From NCBI GenBank assembly GCA_019748295.1, contig JAIEPT010000087.1:1-44935 (forward strand): 44,935 bases of DNA, in the 5' to 3' direction. Position 1 is the stretch's first letter. Every line of letters starts with the position of its first letter. The DNA comes from Gemmataceae bacterium. Its GTDB lineage: Bacteria > Planctomycetota > Planctomycetia > Gemmatales > Gemmataceae. The notes beneath the pieces are model-generated. The model did not search any database. It was not told the DNA's origin and worked only from the letters and a program-made list of their open reading frames with translations. This document shows, piece after piece, positions 18,235-26,759 of the stretch. The position numbers were made by a program, and so were the translations under genes.

Positions 18235-19818
18235 CTATCGCGCGTCGTACGTCCGCCAGCCGCCGTTGAGGCCTTCTGCGAGCTTGTTGGCTTCTACGGG
18301 GCCCCAAGATCCGGCCGCGTACTGGGGGACTCCGGAATGGGGCGATTGCTCCCAGGCGCGGAGGATGGGCATCACGAATTGCCAGGCGGCTTCCAGTTCT
18401 TCCGATCGCATGAAAAGCGTCGCGTCGCCGCGGAGGGCGTCCAAGAGCAGGCGTTCGTAGGCTTCGGGAAGTTCCTTATGGTAGGCGTTGTCGTAGTCGA
18501 ACGAGAACGAAACCTGCTCGACGTCGAGCCCCATGCCGGGCCGTTTCGTGGAGAAGGTCAGGCACATGCCTTCGTCCGGCTGAATGCGAAAGACCAGGGC
18601 ATTCGGGCGGGCGTCGGTCAGGTCGCAGACGTCGCCTTCGCATTCGACGGTGCGAAAGAGGCGGAGCGGCGGCAGCTTGAACTGGACGACGACTTCGGTG
18701 AGCCGCGTCGCCATTCGCTTGCCGGCTCGAATGAGAAACGGCACGCCCGCCCAGCGCCAGTTTTCGATCTCCAACCGCAAGGCGACGAACGTCTCGGTGG
18801 CCGAGTTCGGCTTGATCGCCTCTTCGTCGTGGTACGCTTTCGCTTCTTTGCCGCCGACCGTCCCGGCCTTGTACTGCCCGCGTACGACTTGGCGGTCTAC
18901 CTGATCTTCGCGAATGGGAGCGAGGCTGCGGAGAACCTTGAGCTTGGCGTCGCCGATGTCGCGGGCCTTCAGCGTCGCGGGGGGATCCATGGCGACTAAA
19001 GCAAGCACCTGCAGCAAGTGGTTCTGCACGACGTCGCGCAAGGCGCCGTAATCGTCGTAGAAGGAGCCGCGTTTTCCCTCCATGCCCACGGTCTCTGCCA
19101 TCGTGATCTGCACATGATCGACGTATTGCCGATTGAAGAGGGGCTCGAAGATGGCGTTGCCGAAGCGGAAGGCGAGCAGGTTTTGCACCGTTTCCTTGCC
19201 GAGGTAATGGTCGATGCGAAAAACCTGATCGGGCCGAAGGCGCCGCAAGACATGCGCATCCAGTTCACGCGCCGACTCAAGATCGCGGCCATACGGCTTC
19301 TCGATGACGGTTCGCGTCCACGGCGTCTCCGGTTCGCGGCGAGCGAATTCGACGCGCGACAGACCCTCGACGATGCCGGCGAAGAAATCGGGATCGGTTG
19401 CCAGGTAGAAAAGGCGGTTGCCGGGAAGATTGTTTTCCTTTTCCAGTTCCTCGATGCGATGCCGCAACGTGTGCATGCCCGCTTCGACGGTGAAGTCGGC
19501 TGACTGGTAATAGAGGTGGGGGGCAAATTTGGACCACGCGGCGTGATCGACGAACTCGGCCCCGCGATGTTCGACGATCGCTTGGCGAACTTCCGCTCGA
19601 AAGGCGCCATCAGGTTTCGGGCGACGACCGGTGCCGAGCACGGCGAAATCGTCAGGAAGGTGGCCGGCTTTCGAAAGGGCGAAGAGGGCAGGGAAGAGCT
19701 TGCGGTTCGCGAGATCGCCGGTGGCGCCGAAGATGGTCATCGCGAAAGGATCGGGATGCTTGAAGGCGCCCTGGCCGGGGCCTTCCGCGAACGACGAGGA
19801 GACGTTGACGGAAGGCAT
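18235..19818 (-). CDS. zwf: glucose-6-phosphate 1-dehydrogenase
   Basis: Catalyses NADP-linked oxidation of glucose 6-phosphate to 6-phosphogluconolactone, the entry to the oxidative pentose phosphate pathway. The 527-aa protein has the N-terminal Rossmann signature [18 protein letters not shown] (about 28-45) and the substrate-binding/active-site segment RIDHYLGKE. The C-terminal domain includes RAGKRM and the usual WEQSP tail region. Length fits the family (about 490-525). The ATG has GGGAGAAG about 4 nt upstream. No pgl, gnd or opcA gene is adjacent. Upstream (to the right) lies the terminator of the DUF2330 gene, so zwf has its own promoter somewhere in about 19819-19835 or reads through. 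Confidence 0.95.
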   Translation of the reverse strand: MPSVNVSSSFAEGPGQGAFKHPDPFAMTIFGATGDLANRKLFPALFALSKAGHLPDDFAVLGTGRRPKPDGAFRAEVRQAIVEHRGAEFVDHAAWSKFAPHLYYQSADFTVEAGMHTLRHRIEELEKENNLPGNRLFYLATDPDFFAGIVEGLSRVEFARREPETPWTRTVIEKPYGRDLESARELDAHVLRRLRPDQVFRIDHYLGKETVQNLLAFRFGNAIFEPLFNRQYVDHVQITMAETVGMEGKRGSFYDDYGALRDVVQNHLLQVLALVAMDPPATLKARDIGDAKLKVLRSLAPIREDQVDRQVVRGQYKAGTVGGKEAKAYHDEEAIKPNSATETFVALRLEIENWRWAGVPFLIRAGKRMATRLTEVVVQFKLPPLRLFRTVECEGDVCDLTDARPNALVFRIQPDEGMCLTFSTKRPGMGLDVEQVSFSFDYDNAYHKELPEAYERLLLDALRGDATLFMRSEELEAAWQFVMPILRAWEQSPHSGVPQYAAGSWGPVEANKLAEGLNGGWRTYDAR

Positions 19819-19834
19819 CGGCTTCTCCCTAAAC

Positions 19835-19874
19835 GAAAAATCCCGGAAACCGCATTGCGGCTCCCGGGTTTTCT
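19835..19874 (-). terminator. intrinsic terminator downstream of the DUF2330 gene
   Basis: Minus-strand reading: CCCGGgaGCCGCAatGCGGtttCCGGGATTTTTCG, a two-part stem followed by a U-run. It stands between the DUF2330 stop (20034) and the zwf start (19818), immediately upstream of zwf. Confidence 0.75.
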
Positions 19875-19917
19875 ATGTCTCGCATCGCAACTCGTCGTCC
19901 GCACCCAAAGCGTTTCA

Positions 19918-20020
19918 AAGCCCAGGGGCGACCGTAGGGAGCTCCTGGGTTCGGAGTGTCGGAAGCGCCAAGTCTTCGGTCTGGAACCCAGGAGTTCGCT
20001 GCGCTCGCTCCTGGGCTTGG
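19918..20020. repeat. double-hairpin palindrome (CCCAGG arms), copy 1
   Basis: Two hairpins in inverted orientation: CCCAGG 19921-19926 with CCTGGG 19944-19949, and CCCAGG 19987-19992 with CCTGGG 20010-20015. The spacer begins TTCGGAGTGTCGGAAGCG. The right loop read in reverse is AGCGAGCGCAGCGAACT. A second copy with the same spacer start lies at 36003-36110. It is 13 bp from the DUF2330 stop codon. Confidence 0.9.
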
Positions 20021-20033
20021 CAGTAGTCTTCGA

Positions 20034-21419
20034 TCACGGCGGGGAGACGGGGAGGATTTCCTCGTACTCCGACTTGTCCTCGGCATCGTTGTAGCGTGCG
20101 GGGATGATGACCAAGTCTTCGTTCATTTCGTCCTTGAGGAAGATCTTGCGGAACTTCGTCACGAACTTGCCGTCTTGCAGATGGCCGGCGAGTTGCGCCA
20201 AGGCGGTGACGTCTTCCTTCGGCGCTTCGCGGACGAGGTATCCCAGCGGGCGGTCCTGGCGGCTCTTGTTGAGCCGAGCCTGGATCACCTTGAAGATCGC
20301 CTCGCGGCGAGCGGGGTCGTTCACGTCGGCCTGGGTGAAGCCTTCATCGGGATCAGGCGCCTTCTCGGTGTAAGGGGCTTCGCCGCGGACGACTTGAACG
20401 TCGGTCTTCGAGAGTTTGCGAGCCCATTCCATCGTGGACGGGATACGACCGCCCTTGCCGGGTTGAGGCCGTTGACCTGCGACGAACTGGAAGCCGAGAC
20501 CCTGAGCCTTGGCGATGAGGTTTTGCTGTTGCGGGGCGAAGTCCTTGAGCCACTGCTCGCCGCCGCCGGGCAATCCGCCCGGCGTGCAACCGCTGCCCGC
20601 TTGCAGCATGGGGATCCAAGTCATCTGGTACGAGAAGTCGCCTTGCAGGTCGGCTTTGAAAGGAGCTTGGACGTAGAAGAGGGCTTCCGTCTTATCCTTC
20701 ACGCTGATCTGCGTGATTTTCAGCGGGTAGATGAACTTCTCCGAAGCGAACTGGAAGCGCGTGGGCGTGACTTCGCCTGCGAAGGTGCCGTCTTTGTTCC
20801 GCTTCATCTGCATCGTGTCGATCTTCATGACGGTGAAGAGCCACTTCTTCTGGACGTAGAAGTTCAGCGACGCTTCATCGCCGGCGTAGCTGTACTTGTG
20901 GTCCTTCAACCATGAGAAGAGCGCGTCGGCTCGGTCGGCTTCGATGATCTTGTAATCGAGCGAACCGACAAGGCCCGCTTCAAGCACGCGAACTGCAGGC
21001 TTTTGGGCCGGCTCGCGAGCAAGCGAGTCCATCGCCGCTGCGGCTCCAGGGGCGGGACCGCCACCTCCACCGAAGCCGCCAAGGAAGACCGGTTGCGGCA
21101 TCAGCTTCGAATGGGGGAATTCTCGCTTCTTGAGGATCGTGTAGATCGCGAGATGCTTGAAGAAATCCCGCGGCATTTCATGCAGCTTCGGCTGCGTCGG
21201 CGTCGGGATGACCATGCCGAAATCGAGGGCATTGCCCTCGAACTTGGGCTGCACGGTGAAGGTCTCGACCTTCTCCGCGGGATCGTAGGTCAGGAAGACT
21301 TTTTGGGCTGGTTGCAGGATGTCGGCATTCTTCGCCGAGAAGTAGCAGCAGGCCGCCTCAGCCCGCATGCCGGTCGCGGCGAGCAGCGCGACGGCGACGA
21401 GACAATGTCGTCGAAACAT
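20034..21419 (-). CDS. DUF2330 domain protein, exported
   Basis: A 461-aa protein with a cleavable signal peptide (MFRRHCLVAVALLAATGMRA) followed directly by the DUF2330-like start EAACCYFSAKNADILQPAQ. The domain runs to about residue 330 and includes DFGMVIPTP, the conserved stretch close to the mature N-terminus. A glycine/alanine-rich insert (about 115-135) and a C-terminal extension follow. Function of the family is unknown; location is inferred to be periplasmic or surface. The ATG at 21419 has GAGG about 9 nt upstream. It is monocistronic by context, with a terminator at 19835-19874. Divergent htpG starts 395 bp away across a composite palindrome. Confidence 0.82.
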   Translation of the reverse strand: MFRRHCLVAVALLAATGMRAEAACCYFSAKNADILQPAQKVFLTYDPAEKVETFTVQPKFEGNALDFGMVIPTPTQPKLHEMPRDFFKHLAIYTILKKREFPHSKLMPQPVFLGGFGGGGGPAPGAAAAMDSLAREPAQKPAVRVLEAGLVGSLDYKIIEADRADALFSWLKDHKYSYAGDEASLNFYVQKKWLFTVMKIDTMQMKRNKDGTFAGEVTPTRFQFASEKFIYPLKITQISVKDKTEALFYVQAPFKADLQGDFSYQMTWIPMLQAGSGCTPGGLPGGGEQWLKDFAPQQQNLIAKAQGLGFQFVAGQRPQPGKGGRIPSTMEWARKLSKTDVQVVRGEAPYTEKAPDPDEGFTQADVNDPARREAIFKVIQARLNKSRQDRPLGYLVREAPKEDVTALAQLAGHLQDGKFVTKFRKIFLKDEMNEDLVIIPARYNDAEDKSEYEEILPVSPP

Positions 21420-21591
21420 GACATGAACCTCGGTAAACTGTCGGAGACGAGTATGAAGTCAGGATAACCGGCTTGGACCCGAAAAGCGAGTCGAGCCCCA
21501 ACGCGGATCCGCTCCACCGCAAAAGACGAAGCTCGAAGCGGAAAGTTTGGGGAAAGCGGGTTTGCTGATGAGGTAGTTTCGGAAATTGCGC

Positions 21592-21771
21592 GTAGGGAAC
21601 GCCCTCCGTGGCGTTCCGCAGGACTGGGCGCGTACAGTCACAAGTATCCACCTTCCGCGATCCCCGCTTGCGGCTTAGCGATCCGCGGCATCGGATCGCT
21701 AAGCCGCAAGCGGAAGACCCGGATCGACGACAAGGGGGATGTGCGCGTCCATTCCGGCGGAAACAAAGATG
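21592..21771. repeat. composite palindromic element, truncated copy
   Basis: Outer left arm GTAGGGAACGCCCTCCG..., then a perfect 22-bp inner inverted repeat (21664-21685 with 21692-21713, CCGCTTGCGGCTTAGCGATCCG), then the right flank GGGGGATGTGCGCGTCCATTC. The terminal right hairpin GGAACGCC...GGCGTTCC seen at 33773-33796 is missing, so this copy is truncated. It occupies most of the 395-bp gap between the divergent DUF2330 and htpG genes. No CIRCE-type operator is visible there. Confidence 0.85.
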
Positions 21772-21814
21772 GTTGCCGCGTTCATAAAATGTCCGCACCT
21801 AAGAAGGAGAGACC

Positions 21815-23671
21815 ATGGCTGCCGAAACGCTTGCTTTCAAGACCGAACTCAAGCAACTGCTCCAGCTCATCATCCATTCGCTCTATTCGCATCCCGACAT
21901 CTTCCTGCGCGAGTTGATCAGCAATGCGAGCGATGCGATCGATACGGCCCGTTTCCAATCGCTCACGAATCAGGATCTGCTCGAAGGCGACGCTGAGTGG
22001 ATGATCCGCATCATCCCCAACGCAGCCGACGGCACGCTGACGATCGCGGACAACGGCATCGGCATGTCGCGCGAGACGATCGTCGAGAACCTCGGCACGA
22101 TCGCCCGCTCCGGAACCAAGGCGTTCATCGAATCGCTGAAGGCGGCCAACGCCCAGCAACGGCCCGAACTCATCGGCCAATTCGGCGTAGGCTTTTATTC
22201 GGCGTTCATGGTGGCCGACCGCGTGACGGTGATCAGCCGAATGGCGGGGAAGCCGGAAGATGCAGTGCAGTGGGAGTCGGAAGGGCAGGGCGAATTCCGC
22301 ATCGAATCGACGACGAAAGAGAAACGCGGCACCGAGATCATCCTTCACCTGAAAGAAGAGGGGAAGCAGTTCCTCGATCCCTATCGATTGCGGACCCTCG
22401 TCAAGAAGTATTCGGACTTCGTCGAGCATTCGATCGTGCTCGTCACGGAAAAGGAAGACAAGACGGCCAGCGAGGAGACGATCAACGCCCGCAAGGCGAT
22501 TTGGCTGCGGAACAAAAGCGAGGTGAAGGAAGAGGAATACCTCGAGTTCTACAAGCACCTGACCCACGATCACGACAAGCCGCTGAAGACGATCCATTTC
22601 TCGGCCGAGGGGCAGGTCGAGTTCAAGGCGCTCTTGTTCGTGCCGTCGCATCGGCCTTTCGATCTGATGTGGGGCGATTCCAATAAGGGATTGCATCTCT
22701 ACATCCAGCGAGTCTTCATCATGGACGATTGCGAGGCCCTCTTGCCTCGCTGGCTGCGGTTCCTCCGCGGCGTCGTCGATTCGCCGGACCTTCCGCTCAA
22801 TGTGTCGCGCGAGCTTCTGCAGCAGAGCGCGCCGCTCGAGAAGATCAAGTCGAACCTGGTGATGAAGGCGATCGCGTCGCTCGATGAGGTTCGCCGACAG
22901 GATCCGGAAAAATACCTCGCCTTCTACAAGGATTTAGGCGTGTTCGTGAAGGAAGGGGCGTATCAGGATTACGACCATCGCGAGAAGGTTGCGGATCTGC
23001 TGCTTTTCGATTCGACGAAGACGGATGCGGGCAAGCTGACGTCGCTTTCCGACTACGTCGAGCGGATGCTCTCGGAGCAGAATGAGATCCTTTACCTCGC
23101 CGGCGAATCGCGGGACATTCTGCTGCAATCGCCGCACTTGGAGGCGTATCGGGCCAAAGGGCAAGAGGTGCTGCTGCTTACCGACCCCGCCGACGAGATC
23201 GTGATCGATGCGTTGCGGGAGTATAAAGGCAAATCGTTTCGGGCGATCGACAAGGGGGCCGCGGATGCGGCCGTGGATGAGGACGCGAAAAACAAGTACA
23301 AGCCGCTGCTGGAACTCGTCCAATCGAAGTTGCCTCAGATCAAGGAAGCTCGCCTCACGAATCGATTGAAAGAGAGCGCGGTTTGCTTGATGGCGGAGGA
23401 ATCGGCCTACAGCGCGAATGTGCAACGGCTGATGCAACGCATGGGGCAAGCGGCGCCGGAACCGGAGAAGCGGGTGCTCGAGTTGAATCCCGAGCATCCC
23501 TTGGTTCAGGCGATGGAAGCCTTGCGTTCGCGCGATGCGAACGACGCGCGGCTCGAAACCGCATGCCGTCTGCTGTACGACGAAGCGCTGATCGCGGAAG
23601 GCTCAAAAGTGCAAGATCCTGCCGAATTCGCACGGCGGCTCAACGAGGTGGCGGTTCGCAGCTTGCAATGA
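21815..23671 (+). CDS. htpG: molecular chaperone HtpG (Hsp90)
   Basis: ATP-dependent cytosolic chaperone of the Hsp90 family. The 618-aa protein starts with ETLAFKTELKQLLQLIIHSLYS. It has the GHKL ATPase motifs: FLRELISNASDA, DNGIGMSRE and GQFGVGFYSAFMVAD. The middle domain has DLPLNVSRELLQQS, with the catalytic-loop arginine; the dimerisation domain ends near LNEVAVRSL. Length is typical (about 610-640). The ATG at 21815 has AAGGAGAG 4-8 nt upstream. It is convergent with the DUF892 gene, with a hairpin between them. Heat-shock control is expected for the family, but no operator is visible. Confidence 0.96.
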   Translation: MAAETLAFKTELKQLLQLIIHSLYSHPDIFLRELISNASDAIDTARFQSLTNQDLLEGDAEWMIRIIPNAADGTLTIADNGIGMSRETIVENLGTIARSGTKAFIESLKAANAQQRPELIGQFGVGFYSAFMVADRVTVISRMAGKPEDAVQWESEGQGEFRIESTTKEKRGTEIILHLKEEGKQFLDPYRLRTLVKKYSDFVEHSIVLVTEKEDKTASEETINARKAIWLRNKSEVKEEEYLEFYKHLTHDHDKPLKTIHFSAEGQVEFKALLFVPSHRPFDLMWGDSNKGLHLYIQRVFIMDDCEALLPRWLRFLRGVVDSPDLPLNVSRELLQQSAPLEKIKSNLVMKAIASLDEVRRQDPEKYLAFYKDLGVFVKEGAYQDYDHREKVADLLLFDSTKTDAGKLTSLSDYVERMLSEQNEILYLAGESRDILLQSPHLEAYRAKGQEVLLLTDPADEIVIDALREYKGKSFRAIDKGAADAAVDEDAKNKYKPLLELVQSKLPQIKEARLTNRLKESAVCLMAEESAYSANVQRLMQRMGQAAPEPEKRVLELNPEHPLVQAMEALRSRDANDARLETACRLLYDEALIAEGSKVQDPAEFARRLNEVAVRSLQ

Positions 23672-23795
23672 TTTTGGTCAGCACGCCGCGAAAACAAGCG
23701 TTCGCAGGCTCCCGGTGGAAGAGTCGGGACATGTCGCCGACACTTGTTTGCGCGGCGCGCTTGGAACTTGTCTCGAAACCGTCAGATAAGGTTTT

Positions 23796-23848
23796 CCGCT
23801 TGCGGCTTAGCGAGCCCAGGGATTCTCCGAACGCTAAGCCGCAAGCGG
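23796..23848. repeat. CCGCTTGCGGCTTAGCG inverted repeat
   Basis: Perfect 17-bp arms at 23796-23812 and 23832-23848. This is the inner repeat of the composite elements at 21592 and 33595, here without their outer arms. Some weaker pairing (CGAAACC / GGTTTCG) extends outward. It lies between the convergent htpG and DUF892 genes. Confidence 0.88.
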
Positions 23849-23873
23849 AAGACAGGGGGTTTCGAAACTACTC

Positions 23874-24581
23874 TCATTCCATGCCGCTGTACGCGTGCAT
23901 GTCTTGGCGAGTGCGCGACGACGAACTGCCTCGCGTCATGTCGTAGAGGAAATAGCCGGCCGCGCCGATGCCGACGGCCCAACAGGCGGCTTTGAGCATG
24001 CCTTCGCTGGAGATATCAGGCATCATGCTGCTCATCATCCCCTGCTGTTGCTGCTGGCGCCCGCCGGCGGAGGCGGAAGCCCAATAGGGTTCGATGCGAT
24101 CTTCGGCGAGCGTGAGGTCGATGAACTTGTCCCAATGTTGCTCGATCCAATCCGACATCTGCCGTTCTTCCGCTTCCAGAGCGCGTGCGAGGCGAGCGGT
24201 TTCCAAGTCGCCGGCCCGCTCCGCCAATCGGGTCAGCAAACTGTAGGCGGCGATTTCCATGTGTTCGGTCACATAGGCGTCGCGGGCGTTCTTGCCCGGC
24301 TTGTCGGCGCGGATCATGTCGTAAAAGCCCTTCATCCACGCAGTCATGACGGCGCCCATGTCCTCGAGACGTGCCGGCCCGCTTCCCAGGGCCGCGAGTC
24401 GCTCGTAGACGAGGCGAAGCTGACGCTCGGTTTCATGGCGATGCATCGTGAGCCGTTGCCGCACTTCGGCATCTTTGGTGGTGGCGATCAGTCCATTAAG
24501 CATGTGGTAGACCTGCCGTTCCATGGCATGGCAATCCTGCAAATAGCCGATCACTTTCCGCTGCAAGGTCGTGTTGGACAT
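23874..24581 (-). CDS. DUF892 ferritin-like protein with C-terminal membrane anchor
   Basis: A 235-aa protein. Residues 1-165 form the helical ferritin-like DUF892 (YciE-type) domain, with acidic/histidine positions suited to a di-metal site (for example CHAMERQVYHML, HRHETERQL, EHMEIAAYSLL, LEAEERQMSDWIEQHW). A Gln-rich linker then leads to a membrane helix (about 195-215, AACWAVGIGAAGYFLYD) and a short polar tail. The anchor is unusual for the family. The ATG at 24581 (MSNTTLQRK) has AGAGGAAG about 7 nt upstream. The family is linked to general stress responses; metal binding here is inferred. It is divergent from the SRPBCC membrane protein gene. Confidence 0.85.
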   Translation of the reverse strand: MSNTTLQRKVIGYLQDCHAMERQVYHMLNGLIATTKDAEVRQRLTMHRHETERQLRLVYERLAALGSGPARLEDMGAVMTAWMKGFYDMIRADKPGKNARDAYVTEHMEIAAYSLLTRLAERAGDLETARLARALEAEERQMSDWIEQHWDKFIDLTLAEDRIEPYWASASAGGRQQQQQGMMSSMMPDISSEGMLKAACWAVGIGAAGYFLYDMTRGSSSSRTRQDMHAYSGME

Positions 24582-24920
24582 GTTGGCTTCCTCTGAGTGG
24601 GGACGATTTCCCGGCGGCGGGCATCCCCGATGCGCGCATCCGTCCTCGCGGCGACTGGGGGCCGCTGGAGTTTCGTTGATCGAGCAAACCACGTACCCGC
24701 CATGTCGAGCTTTGCAGGAGGCATCGCTTTTGCAGCGAAATGATCGCTTTTATGCCGAGGATGCAGCCCAGCACAAGCCTCGTGACGGGCAACGAAGTGA
24801 AAAAAACGACTCAAACAGAAATTGCCGCGTTGTGGGATGCAAGGTCGCATGGCGCCGCGCCTCTCATCGAACGATTGAAAAGTAATGTTCCGTATGACCC
24901 CTAATTGAAGGAGCGATCCC

Positions 24921-25658
24921 ATGGTGGCCGCCACCGCACGAATTCCCGATGTCCATCGTCATCCCGAAACCAGCCCTACCAACATCTCGCAAACGAACGT
25001 CGGCGATGCCGAACAACTGATCTCCGTGATCGCCGGCGGCGCGCTTGTTGGCTATGGGCTGGTCAAAAGCACGCTGGGCGGCCTCGGGCTGGCCGCGATC
25101 GGGGGCATGCTGGTGCATCGCGGCATGAGCGGCAATTGCCAGCTTTATTCCGCCCTGGGAATCAACACTGCCGATAAGCACAGCCCGCAAGCGAGCATCG
25201 CGGCCGGTGCGGGCACGAAGGTGGAGGAATCGATCACTATCCATCGATCGCCCGAGGATCTGTTCGCATTTTGGCGGCAGTTCGAGAATCTTCCGCAGGT
25301 GATGTCGAACCTCGAATCGGTCGAACGCATCGAACCGAACCGCTATCGCTGGAAAGCGTCCGGCCCGCTTGGAACAAAAGTGACGTGGGATGCCGAAGTG
25401 ATTACCGAACGCGCGAATGAACTGATCGGCTGGCGTTCGCTGCAAGGTTCGGAAGTGGATACGGCCGGTTCCGTCCATTTCGTCGGCACGCCCAACGGCA
25501 CCGAGGTGCGGGTATCGCTGAAGTACAATCCGCCCGGCGGCAAAGTAGGAGCGATCGCCGCATGGCTTACAGGCTCGAGCGGCCAGCAACAGATCCGCGC
25601 GGACCTGCAGCGCTTCAAGCAACGGATGGAATCAGGCCAAATGGCGTTGGCGCGCTAA
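24921..25658 (+). CDS. membrane-anchored SRPBCC (polyketide cyclase-like) protein
   Basis: A 245-aa protein. Residues about 34-70 form a glycine-rich double-hydrophobic hairpin (VIAGGALVGYGLVK, then LGLAAIGGMLVHRG) like the DUF2892 inner-membrane module. A START-like SRPBCC domain follows at about 98-235 (VEESITIHRSPEDLFAFW, then LPQVMSNLESVE). This fusion occurs in stress-associated bacterial loci. The bound ligand is unknown. The ATG has AAGGAG 8 nt upstream. It is divergent from the DUF892 gene, with 339 bp between starts. That gap contains no other gene, and I could not fix promoters in it. Confidence 0.85.
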   Translation: MVAATARIPDVHRHPETSPTNISQTNVGDAEQLISVIAGGALVGYGLVKSTLGGLGLAAIGGMLVHRGMSGNCQLYSALGINTADKHSPQASIAAGAGTKVEESITIHRSPEDLFAFWRQFENLPQVMSNLESVERIEPNRYRWKASGPLGTKVTWDAEVITERANELIGWRSLQGSEVDTAGSVHFVGTPNGTEVRVSLKYNPPGGKVGAIAAWLTGSSGQQQIRADLQRFKQRMESGQMALAR

Positions 25659-25722
25659 CGAAAGCCGAAGCGAAGCGCGGCGCGTTCGGACGAATGTCGA
25701 AACATGCCGCGATTCGTTTTGT

Positions 25723-26139
25723 CTACCGAGGCACAAAGATTCGAGGTTGGTCGCGAAATGGGCCGCTCACCAAGCCAAACATAATGTCGCCGATCTGGGC
25801 AGCAACTGCTTGAGCATAAGCACCGTCGCGCTGAAACCTACGCTTGTTCGCAATCGTGATAACAGGAGGGTGTCCCGACTTCCAAGAATCCGCCAGCGTT
25901 GTGCCGAGTGAGTCGAGCCTATTGCTGTTGCGATTGTCCGTGAGCAACGTCCACTGATGCTTTTGACGCCAGTTCCATAAAGTCCGATCGTCTGTCTTGG
26001 GATCAAGTCCCAAGTCCGCGAACGTGGCGCATTGGATATTGGATCCTTCGAGGATCTTCCGGAGTCCCAGCGTCTCGAGCAGCCGTTCGAGATAGGCGAG
26101 ATATCCTTCGATATTCACATCCGATAGAAGCCCATTCAT
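25723..26139 (-). CDS. PIN-like nuclease-type toxin (DUF5615-like)
   Basis: A 138-aa protein that resembles the PIN-like proteins paired with DUF433 antitoxins. It starts with LLSDVNIEGYLAYLERLL, has FADLGLDPKTDDRTLW in the middle, then LLTDNRN, which supplies the conserved Asp-Asn pair near the expected active site, and ends RIFVPR. RNase activity is an inference from the fold family. Its start overlaps the end of the DUF433-type gene as TGACATG, a 1-nt gap that implies translational coupling. It is less GC-rich than its neighbours, consistent with acquisition by transfer. It ends 64 bp from the convergent SRPBCC gene. Confidence 0.7.
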   Translation of the reverse strand: MNGLLSDVNIEGYLAYLERLLETLGLRKILEGSNIQCATFADLGLDPKTDDRTLWNWRQKHQWTLLTDNRNSNRLDSLGTTLADSWKSGHPPVITIANKRRFQRDGAYAQAVAAQIGDIMFGLVSGPFRDQPRIFVPR

Positions 26140-26140
26140 G

Positions 26141-26576
26141 TCATGGGCCCGTCATCGACTTCATCTGTTGAGACATGAACCACTCGCGAAATGTCTCTAC
26201 TTCTTCCCCAGCAGCCCTTCTGGCCGCCACATCGGCCTCAGACTGTTCGCGTTCCTTCTTATCTGCGTTTAGCCACTCCTTAAAAGCTGCCAACTCGCCT
26301 TTTGCACGTTCCATCGCTTCATGGAACGAAGGCGGATTCGTTGCTGCTGCGTTCCTGGACTCGATGTTGAGATGCTCGCGGAGGACAACCTCAAGATTCT
26401 CGAAAACATAGGCCCGCACCGCGGAAACCTGCTCGGGAGTAATGTTGTAAAGCGAAGCGATGAACGCTTCGGTGTCGCCCGGATCGAAAAAGTGCGGAAG
26501 CAGGTTCTGCACTAAAATTCGCGTCCCCCACCAATTCCGGCCCCCGGCCGCGGTCGTGGATCAAATCGCTGCTCAT
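26141..26576 (-). pseudogene. DUF433-type antitoxin gene, frameshifted in a G5 run
   Basis: The frame opened at 26576 has a strong ribosome-binding site (GAAGGAGG, 6 nt upstream) and reads MSSDLIHDRGRGPELVG, the N-terminal signature of one DUF433 branch. It then runs off course at a run of five G (plus-strand C5, 26525-26529). Removing one G joins it to TRILVQNLLPHFF...LYNITPEQVSAVRAYVFENLE, which restores the DUF433 pattern GPE-x-x-GTR-I-x-V and gives a protein of about 144 aa with a charged C-terminal extension. In the sequence as given, the downstream part is open only from a GTG at 26512. The cause may be a real mutation, slippage, or a sequencing error. Confidence 0.78.
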
Positions 26577-26759
26577 CGTCTGCCTCCTTCGTCGCCTCGT
26601 CTGCCGCTCGCATCATAGTAACTGAAAATGGTTTCGCGAACGGACCGCATCGGTTAAGATGGCGGCTTATCGACAACGCGACGAAACCTGCCTGCCGACT
26701 TCCCGAAGCTGGGCTTCGGGCATCTTGCATTCCCTACCTGTGCGAACGAGTTGAAACCC

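Noticed and set aside
21420..21814. CIRCE operator upstream of htpG
   Set aside because: The inverted repeats here belong to the composite palindrome, and no TTAGCACTC-N9-GAGTGCTAA pattern is present.
25659..26759. Complete defence island around the PIN-like/DUF433 pair
   Set aside because: Only the two-gene module is visible; both neighbours (SRPBCC and the giant cytochrome gene) are ordinary chromosomal genes, and no integrase or restriction gene is present.
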